From: an uncultured Methanobrevibacter sp.
GTDB taxonomy: Archaea; Methanobacteriota; Methanobacteria; Methanobacteriales; Methanobacteriaceae
Direction: 5' to 3'
Assembly: GCF_900314615.1 (NCBI RefSeq)
Contig: NZ_OMWA01000007.1
Span: 1 to 64,000 of the forward strand
Length of the DNA stretch: 64,000 nt
Shown in pieces: positions 58,743 through 64,000 of this stretch. The notes below the pieces were generated by a model. The model was not told the origin of the DNA. It did not search any database and saw nothing but the letters and a program-made list of their open reading frames with translations. The position numbers were made by a program, and so were the translations under genes. How positions within the stretch are numbered: position 1 is the stretch's first letter; every line of letters begins with the position of its first letter.

Positions 58743-60758
58743 ATGAGTGAAGGAAGTTCAGCTATACAAATCAAAAAAGCTATTGGTAATGTTTATAAAC
58801 CTGATTATGAGTTTACATACTTTAAAAACATTATCAGTGCTTTCTATTTGCAGGGTACAGACCCAGACGTGGTTGAAACGATTCTTAGAGAATTATACAA
58901 CCACCTTCCTTCTCATGAGAAAACATTGGATGAAATCATCAAACTCTTCGAGGACATTTATTTGGGTGAGGAAAATCCAAATAGTGGGATAAAAGGCATT
59001 GAGAGATTCATATCAGATAACTATGACAAAAAGACCAGTATATTGGTAGGGCGTGAATTGAATAGGGCAATCATACCATATGATACCAACAAGATTTACA
59101 AACTCCAAACTGGCTCCAACAAATATATCGTTATGGACTACAGAAAAAATGAAGTCACTACACAAACTATCGAATGGAAAAAAGGAAATGAAGTGGCTGA
59201 TTATACAAGAGTATTGCTTTGCTATCCACTAAAGATTACAATACATGACAATCCTATAAGTGAAGCAGGAAGAACATTCAGCATTGAATGGAAGACAATA
59301 GAAGGAGGACATTTCCACACTAAAGACATGAACATTGTTGAAATGGAACAATACTTAGTGGAACATGGTTATGTTCTCTCACGTTACCAATTAAAGGAAG
59401 TGCTTCCAGGCATAATTCAAATAGCTATTGAAAACGATTTGGCAATCATGAAAACAGATATAGAAACACCAGGTTTCTACTATAACAACGAAACCAAAAG
59501 CCTGACAATAGTTGAATTTGAATTGAATGACACTGACATTAACAAAATGAATATGGCATTGGATTTGATTGAAGATTTAAGAAATTACTTCATAGGTCAG
59601 GAAGGAAAACTGGCAACAACACTAAAGCATGCAATGATAGTTCCTTTCGGATTTGCCAAAAAACAGATGGGATTACCATTAGAGAACCTAATTCCTTATA
59701 TGTTTCATTTCGGAAAGGGCGGAAGTGGTAAGACAACCCTTGCCCGTATTGGAACATATTTTTACGGTGAACCGGACAGTGAAACCGATATTGGAGGATC
59801 TGAATTTGATACAGTTCCAAGAATTGGTGCTCAAATATCCAAATCCACTTTTGGAAAGATCATCAATGAACCTGTTGGTGTGTTCAATTGCAAAAGCTGC
59901 ACAGAAACATTGAAAACCTGTGTGGAAAGGACAAATGCAAGACGCAGATACGAAGGAAGGAATTTAGCTATTATTCTTGCATTATCTACTTTGTCTTTCA
60001 CATCCAACAGTCCGTTGCCTAATGTCGAAGGGTTGACAAGAAGATTTGTTCAGCTAATGTATACTCACAGTGAGAAAAAAACAGATGATGAAAAAAAGGA
60101 ATTCATGGCACATTTCCAAATGGACTCTCCTAAAGATTGCCTGTTTCATCATTTGAAGTATCTTGCAGACTTTGTAGTAAACGAGATAAATGAGGATATA
60201 GAACTGTTAAGATTACCTTGGCAGGAACTAAGCAATGAATTAATATTAAGAGCATACACTACCTGTGGTCGTGAATGTCCAGAATGGCTATTGACATTTA
60301 CTGAATCAGTAACACCTGAAGGCTTGGATGAAGAAGAAATAGAATATTTAAGAATGTTTTTCATTGAAGAGATTAACAAACACAACAAAAGCATTAAAGT
60401 ATATTCATCTGAAGACGGATATCCAATTAAATATCATGACTATTTCACAGATTCAGTTAAGGACTCAAACGACTTTTACGAACGTGTCTTTAACATTATC
60501 AATGAACGTCTGATACCTTATATGGTGCTGCATCATGGAAGGGATGGTCTTGACTATGTCTGCTTTACAAGCGGCCTTAGGAAAGCATTGGAAAATGCAA
60601 ATGAAGTATGCTATAACATAAAGAGCATTGCTGAATTGCTGGGTTGGGAATATAAAACTGTCAGAATACCAGAATCCACAAAGGTCATGGTTGTTAGGTT
60701 TGATAAGTTTTTAAATTTCCTATATCCTAATTTAAGTGAAAAGGAGGCCAATCAATAA
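58743..60758 (+). CDS. Replicative ATPase/helicase-like protein, 671 aa
   Basis: Walker A FGKGGSGKTTLARIG (GKGGSGKT at residues 324-331). A Walker B-like and sensor region lies around residues 385-440 (ETLKTCVERTNARRRYEGRNLAIILALSTLSFTSNSP), with an Arg-finger-like GLTRRFVQL. The N-terminal 280 residues could be a primase- or DNA-binding domain. The C-terminus is mixed. It is the functional counterpart of the 582-aa ATPase at 9862-11610, and its 3' end abuts the AAGTTAC iterons. Confidence 0.75.
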   Translation: MSEGSSAIQIKKAIGNVYKPDYEFTYFKNIISAFYLQGTDPDVVETILRELYNHLPSHEKTLDEIIKLFEDIYLGEENPNSGIKGIERFISDNYDKKTSILVGRELNRAIIPYDTNKIYKLQTGSNKYIVMDYRKNEVTTQTIEWKKGNEVADYTRVLLCYPLKITIHDNPISEAGRTFSIEWKTIEGGHFHTKDMNIVEMEQYLVEHGYVLSRYQLKEVLPGIIQIAIENDLAIMKTDIETPGFYYNNETKSLTIVEFELNDTDINKMNMALDLIEDLRNYFIGQEGKLATTLKHAMIVPFGFAKKQMGLPLENLIPYMFHFGKGGSGKTTLARIGTYFYGEPDSETDIGGSEFDTVPRIGAQISKSTFGKIINEPVGVFNCKSCTETLKTCVERTNARRRYEGRNLAIILALSTLSFTSNSPLPNVEGLTRRFVQLMYTHSEKKTDDEKKEFMAHFQMDSPKDCLFHHLKYLADFVVNEINEDIELLRLPWQELSNELILRAYTTCGRECPEWLLTFTESVTPEGLDEEEIEYLRMFFIEEINKHNKSIKVYSSEDGYPIKYHDYFTDSVKDSNDFYERVFNIINERLIPYMVLHHGRDGLDYVCFTSGLRKALENANEVCYNIKSIAELLGWEYKTVRIPESTKVMVVRFDKFLNFLYPNLSEKEANQ

Positions 60759-60759
60759 T

Positions 60760-61010
60760 GTAACTTGTGATGTAACTTTTGCAAAAAAATGTAACCTGAG
60801 ACCCCAAGTTACTTCAGTGAAAAAATTCCAAGGATTATCAGCTCTTAATTTTTAGATTAAAGCTATTTGAATTCATTTTATTTTTTCATATTTTGAAGTA
60901 ACTTGACCCTCCAGGTGAGGGGCATATGGTAGTGAAAAGTAGTTGGGATTGTTAGGTTACAAAGTTACAAAGTTACTATATTTTGATAAGTTACTAGGTT
61001 ACTAAGTTAC
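60760..61010. repeat. AAGTTAC/GTAACTT iterons; candidate replication origin
   Basis: Six direct copies of A(A/G)GTTAC start at 60954, 60962, 60970, 60988, 60996 and 61004: two triplets with exact 8-base steps and an 18-base gap between triplets. Complementary GTAACTT copies lie at 60760, 60772 and 60898, with GTAACCT at 60791 and AAGTTAC at 60806. The cluster fills the gap between the ATPase gene and the Cys/His gene, as the other element's iterons do. Confidence 0.72.
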
Positions 61011-61033
61011 TTTAGAATAACGAGCTGATAAAA

Positions 61034-61465
61034 ATGTTTAGATGTGATTGTTATCCGAATCATGAAATATGTAAAAACAAAAACACCTGTGAATTCTGGA
61101 TACCATTAAATCAAAAACTCAAACAATTAAATCAACAAATATCATATGAGTTGAAAATATTAGAAAGCCTAAATCAAAGAAAAAGAGACTACTTCAGAAT
61201 ACTATCTGAAATTCAACGGGGAAGATATACTGAAATAGTAGCTATTGACAGAAGATTAAAAAGAGTGCCAAAAAAGAATGCAAGAGGAGAATCAATATTA
61301 AAACCAGAAGATGTGCAGGTGGGATTAAATTTTAATGTCATATCTAAAGAGATAACTGACACAGAAACAATAATTCATGAATTAAGAATTAGAGAAAACA
61401 ATATCTTAAAAATATTAAAAAAACGAGCTAATATACCCGAACAATATAATAATTACATTAAATGA
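61034..61465 (+). CDS. Cys/His-motif coiled-coil protein next to iterons; initiator candidate
   Basis: 143 aa. The N-terminal MFRCDCYPNHEICKNKNTCE has C4, C6, H10, C13 and C19, the C-x-C-x3-H-E-I-C-x5-C version of the motif at 8958-9344. A coiled-coil follows (residues 25-60, LNQKLKQLNQQISYELKILES), then a basic middle and tail. It starts 24 bases after the last iteron. Shared motif and position in two otherwise different elements make it a good candidate for origin recognition. Confidence 0.7.
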   Translation: MFRCDCYPNHEICKNKNTCEFWIPLNQKLKQLNQQISYELKILESLNQRKRDYFRILSEIQRGRYTEIVAIDRRLKRVPKKNARGESILKPEDVQVGLNFNVISKEITDTETIIHELRIRENNILKILKKRANIPEQYNNYIK

Positions 61466-61475
61466 TGTACTTAGT

Positions 61476-62312
61476 TTAAAGTACATCTTTATACATTTTA
61501 ATTTTATCTATCAATTCAATAAACCTTTTATCAATAAATGTAATGCTTGGTTGTATTTTTACTTCACTAAATTCATTATATTTCATTACACAAACTTCAC
61601 CTTCAATATCAACTTCATTTATTAAACTTTTTAGAAATTCATAATAGTCTAAATGAAGGTCTAGTTCATATTTTAATATTTTACCTGCTAATTCTAACAG
61701 ATAAGAATTCATATTCTCCATGTGTTTATAAATATCAATTAAGTCATCCGATTCTTGAAATTCAGCATCATTTTTTAATTTTCTAATATTTAAATAATCT
61801 TTTTTAATATAAAATTTAGCTTCAAGAGGTTTTAAAAAACCACTTCTAGTAGCTTTTATTGTGAAATCGGGAATTTTAGAGTGACGTACTTCATTTTGTA
61901 ATTCATAAATTATCCTATAAGATAAATGTTCATAATGTAAGTTATTTCGCAATTCATTGAATTCATCAACTAATTTTTTTTCATAATCTCTTTTCACATT
62001 AACCTCATATTGGTTTAAAAACAAAGTAACGGATGATAGGTAATCGTTAAGTAGTTTAAAAAAATTAAAAATGATTTCATTAATATTTACAGATAGGGGA
62101 TAATAATTTATGTTATCATTATATGCTTTTTCAAAATTTTTTAATTCAATATAGCTATAATCAACCATTCTAAAAAAGTATAATTTAACATTTAACTTTT
62201 GCATAAAAACAGAAGCCTTATTAAACTTATCATATTCATCAACAGAAAGTTTTCTGATGAGTTTAAAATTGTTTTCGTCATGAAGAACATTTAAATAATA
62301 ATCATCACTCAT
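61476..62312 (-). CDS. HEPN-like hypothetical protein, 278 aa
   Basis: Almost entirely helical. Near residues 120-165 come NELRNNLHYEHLSYRIIYELQNEVRHSKIPDF, where R-N-x4-x2-H and Q-N-E-V-R-H resemble the R-x4-6-H catalytic motif and the LRN-x-VQH-x-x-P block of HEPN/Cthe_2314-like proteins. HEPN proteins are often RNases in defence or toxin systems. It lies between the replication and packaging genes on the minus strand, a usual place for cargo. Assignment is tentative. Confidence 0.6.
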   Translation of the reverse strand: MSDDYYLNVLHDENNFKLIRKLSVDEYDKFNKASVFMQKLNVKLYFFRMVDYSYIELKNFEKAYNDNINYYPLSVNINEIIFNFFKLLNDYLSSVTLFLNQYEVNVKRDYEKKLVDEFNELRNNLHYEHLSYRIIYELQNEVRHSKIPDFTIKATRSGFLKPLEAKFYIKKDYLNIRKLKNDAEFQESDDLIDIYKHMENMNSYLLELAGKILKYELDLHLDYYEFLKSLINEVDIEGEVCVMKYNEFSEVKIQPSITFIDKRFIELIDKIKMYKDVL

Positions 62313-62362
62313 AAATAACCATTGAACTTTATAAATTATATGATTTATTATATTCTATAACA

Positions 62363-63781
62363 TTATGTAGAATACCATTTATCCACATTAACTCTTTGTG
62401 ATTGTTTTTCTCCAACTATTTTTTCATAACCCCCTGTAAATGCCACCACACAGTCATCATGAATAGCTTCATTGGGATAAGCTGTAATTTTTTCTAAAAA
62501 TTCCATGGCCCATTTTTTCGTAAACCCTGTTCTATCCCTCCCAACTAGGAAAATTCCATTCTTCTGAATATCGGCTGAAACTCTTCTTGCCCTATCAATT
62601 TTGTTTTCTCTTGAGTTACCAGCACCTGTAGTGAACCCTCTTCTGTTTAACTCATCAATTATTAATAATCCGAAGTTTTTACCTGTGCTTCCATCGAGTT
62701 CTATGTACTGTACATCTGACTTGTCACGTGCAGCAGTATTCAGTATTTCATTGATTAAGTTTCTTGACTCAAGTTGAAATTCATATGAGTCCAGGATGTA
62801 AATATTTCCAGATAGATCTTTAGCTAGTAGAACTCCTGCAGTATAATCTGGATCACTACCTTTCAATTTATCATCAGTCAATACTTCAGTAGCTGCAAGA
62901 TCCCAATATCGGATAATCTTAATTATTGGAATCTTCATGTATTCATCATGAGAAATCAAATGGAAGTCTGATTCATCGAATAGCTGACCTTTAACTGAAG
63001 CATACCAGTTACCATTCATTAACTGTTCTCTTGTTACTCGATCCAATCCCATAAGATATTCTTCATAGTCTTTTCTATCCAAATAAATATTATCCAAATA
63101 ACTGGAGCTAATGAATCTGATTTGTGATTTATCCTGAATGTCAGTGTCTATTTTTTCTATGAATCTTTCACGCACCCATTTGTTTCCACGCTTACCAGGA
63201 TTACTAGAGCACATTAACTGTGTTGGGAGTTTATTGTCTTTAGTTTTCCTTACCCTTGACCTCATATAAATATATTTGAATCTTTCAAGTTGTGTCAGCT
63301 CATCAATACCAATGAATTGATATTCAGAACCTTGATAAGTATCCAAGTCGTTAATGTTTCTTAGATATCCAAATGTTAATGAATTGTCGTTTGGGAATGT
63401 CCATGAATGTTCTGTTCCATCCCACTTTGGCCTAATAGATGGGTCTCTTTGAATTTCCTTTCTGTTAAGCCATTGACTAGCTTTGTGAATCAATGCACCT
63501 TTACGCTTCAGGTCAGATAATGTTCTTCTCAAGATTAACGCATGGTATTCATTGGCATCATCCTGAACATAAAACAAAGCTCTCATTAACAGACTGGTGG
63601 ATTTACTTCCACCTGCAGCTCCACCAATCAGTACTTCCTTTTCAGTTGCCAATATCATTTCAGCCTGTTTTGGAAATGGAGAGAATGGAATATATGGATT
63701 CTCATATACACACTTCTGAAGAATAGCTTTATCTCGAGCATCTAAATAGAATTCACCTTTTTCATTGTACATTGTTATCAT
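62363..63781 (-). CDS. terL: Terminase large subunit (phage DNA packaging motor)
   Basis: 472 aa. The ATPase half has a variant Walker A, GGAAGGSKS (residues 53-61), and Walker B FIGIDELT (D160, E161), then a C-motif-like MCSSNP. The nuclease half has YWDLAATE with the metal Asp, then DYTAGVLL and a late DDCVVAF. It packages viral DNA into procapsids with the small subunit upstream. Starts at 63781 or 63772 are both possible. It shows the right element is a tailed-virus-type provirus. Confidence 0.92.
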   Translation of the reverse strand: MITMYNEKGEFYLDARDKAILQKCVYENPYIPFSPFPKQAEMILATEKEVLIGGAAGGSKSTSLLMRALFYVQDDANEYHALILRRTLSDLKRKGALIHKASQWLNRKEIQRDPSIRPKWDGTEHSWTFPNDNSLTFGYLRNINDLDTYQGSEYQFIGIDELTQLERFKYIYMRSRVRKTKDNKLPTQLMCSSNPGKRGNKWVRERFIEKIDTDIQDKSQIRFISSSYLDNIYLDRKDYEEYLMGLDRVTREQLMNGNWYASVKGQLFDESDFHLISHDEYMKIPIIKIIRYWDLAATEVLTDDKLKGSDPDYTAGVLLAKDLSGNIYILDSYEFQLESRNLINEILNTAARDKSDVQYIELDGSTGKNFGLLIIDELNRRGFTTGAGNSRENKIDRARRVSADIQKNGIFLVGRDRTGFTKKWAMEFLEKITAYPNEAIHDDCVVAFTGGYEKIVGEKQSQRVNVDKWYST

Positions 63782-64000
63782 CTATTTGCTTTGCGAGGAT
63801 TTCTATTTCATTCATTATATCTTTTTGTGAGATTTCAATTTTCTTATCTTCCAATTCAAGAACACGATTTTTAAATAATCTATCCATCTCATCTTTAAAT
63901 AATCTGTTTTTAGCTTCAAATGCTTTAACGGATAATTCTAAGTAACGGATTTTTAATTCTGTTAAATCAAGAAGATATCTAGCTAAACTTTTTTCATTGG
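63762..64000 (-). CDS. Terminase small subunit candidate, N-terminus beyond right edge
   Basis: The open frame runs from the edge to a TGA at 63762-63764, overlapping the terL start. The visible 79 residues are a helical coiled coil (LTELKIRYLELSVKAFEAKN, then a K/E-rich helix), as in the oligomerisation region of TerS proteins. Its position directly before terL is the main support. Confidence 0.6.
   Translation of the reverse strand, partial: NEKSLARYLLDLTELKIRYLELSVKAFEAKNRLFKDEMDRLFKNRVLELEDKKIEISQKDIMNEIEILAKQIDDNNVQ

Noticed and set aside
60940..61015. Possible CRISPR or satellite from the AAGTTAC repeats
   Set aside because: Seven-base units with an 8-base step leave no spacers; position beside the ATPase gene fits iterons.
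1..64000. tRNA, rRNA and classical insertion sequences
   Set aside because: I looked for cloverleaf-type acceptor/T-loop signatures, rRNA-like stretches and transposases in gaps and saw none that I could support; a tRNA could still be missed by eye.

Overview
The window looks like a piece of a Methanobacteriales chromosome, most likely a Methanobrevibacter. It is AT-rich, has archaeal Shine-Dalgarno sequences (GGAGG/GGTGA) a few bases before most starts, and carries archaeal marker genes: sn-glycerol-1-phosphate dehydrogenase (egsA), archaeal-type proS, pheT and valS, F420 biosynthesis (cofC), UPF0179, and two large beta-helix adhesin-like proteins of the kind these gut methanogens encode. 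The genus is my inference; no rRNA or tRNA gene was found to fix it.

Layout. (1) 1-20.0 kb: the right part of an integrated virus or plasmid. About 37 tightly packed, mostly overlapping minus-strand genes run from a divergent promoter at about 16.0 kb. They include an XPD/DinG-like helicase, a PD-(D/E)XK nuclease, a thymidylate synthase homologue, a replication block (annealing-protein candidate, SSB-like protein, ATPase/helicase, an iteron-like repeat cluster, a Cys/His coiled-coil protein), a DUF1874 protein with the known AcrIII-1 ring-nuclease residues, and several AP2/arm-type DNA-binding proteins. A ribbon-helix-helix repressor, an HsdR_N-like endonuclease, a PH-like protein and a tyrosine recombinase (18.8-20.0 kb) close the element at an att-like site at 20018. 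(2) 20.1-50.8 kb: ordinary chromosome (cysK, nth, aroA, maa, valS, pheT, yjbQ, adhesins, rpiA, egsA, proS, cofC, thiD, an ABC transporter, a P1B ATPase, a ferredoxin, a CPBP protease). (3) 50.87-55.77 kb: a second tyrosine recombinase followed by three minus-strand genes, each with a 105-106 bp repeat just past its 3' end. The whole block is bracketed by inverted copies of the att-like site. It resembles a small integron-like cassette array carrying a fused GmrSD-type type IV restriction enzyme. (4) 55.8-64 kb: start of another virus or plasmid, with small plus-strand genes, a replication block in the same order as region 1, an AAGTTAC iteron cluster with an 8-bp period, a HEPN-like gene and minus-strand terminase genes running off the right edge.

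The two strongest leads are the repeat-separated cassette array next to a recombinase, and the replication module shared by the two elements: annealing protein, SSB-like protein, helicase, iterons, then a C-C-H-C-C coiled-coil protein that may be the iteron-binding initiator. The candidate viral ring nuclease at 13.6-13.9 kb is a third. Starts were moved inward from the longest open frame wherever a ribosome binding site and the neighbouring overlap supported it. Ten small genes of 34-59 codons were read directly from the sequence, one of them with a TTG start.
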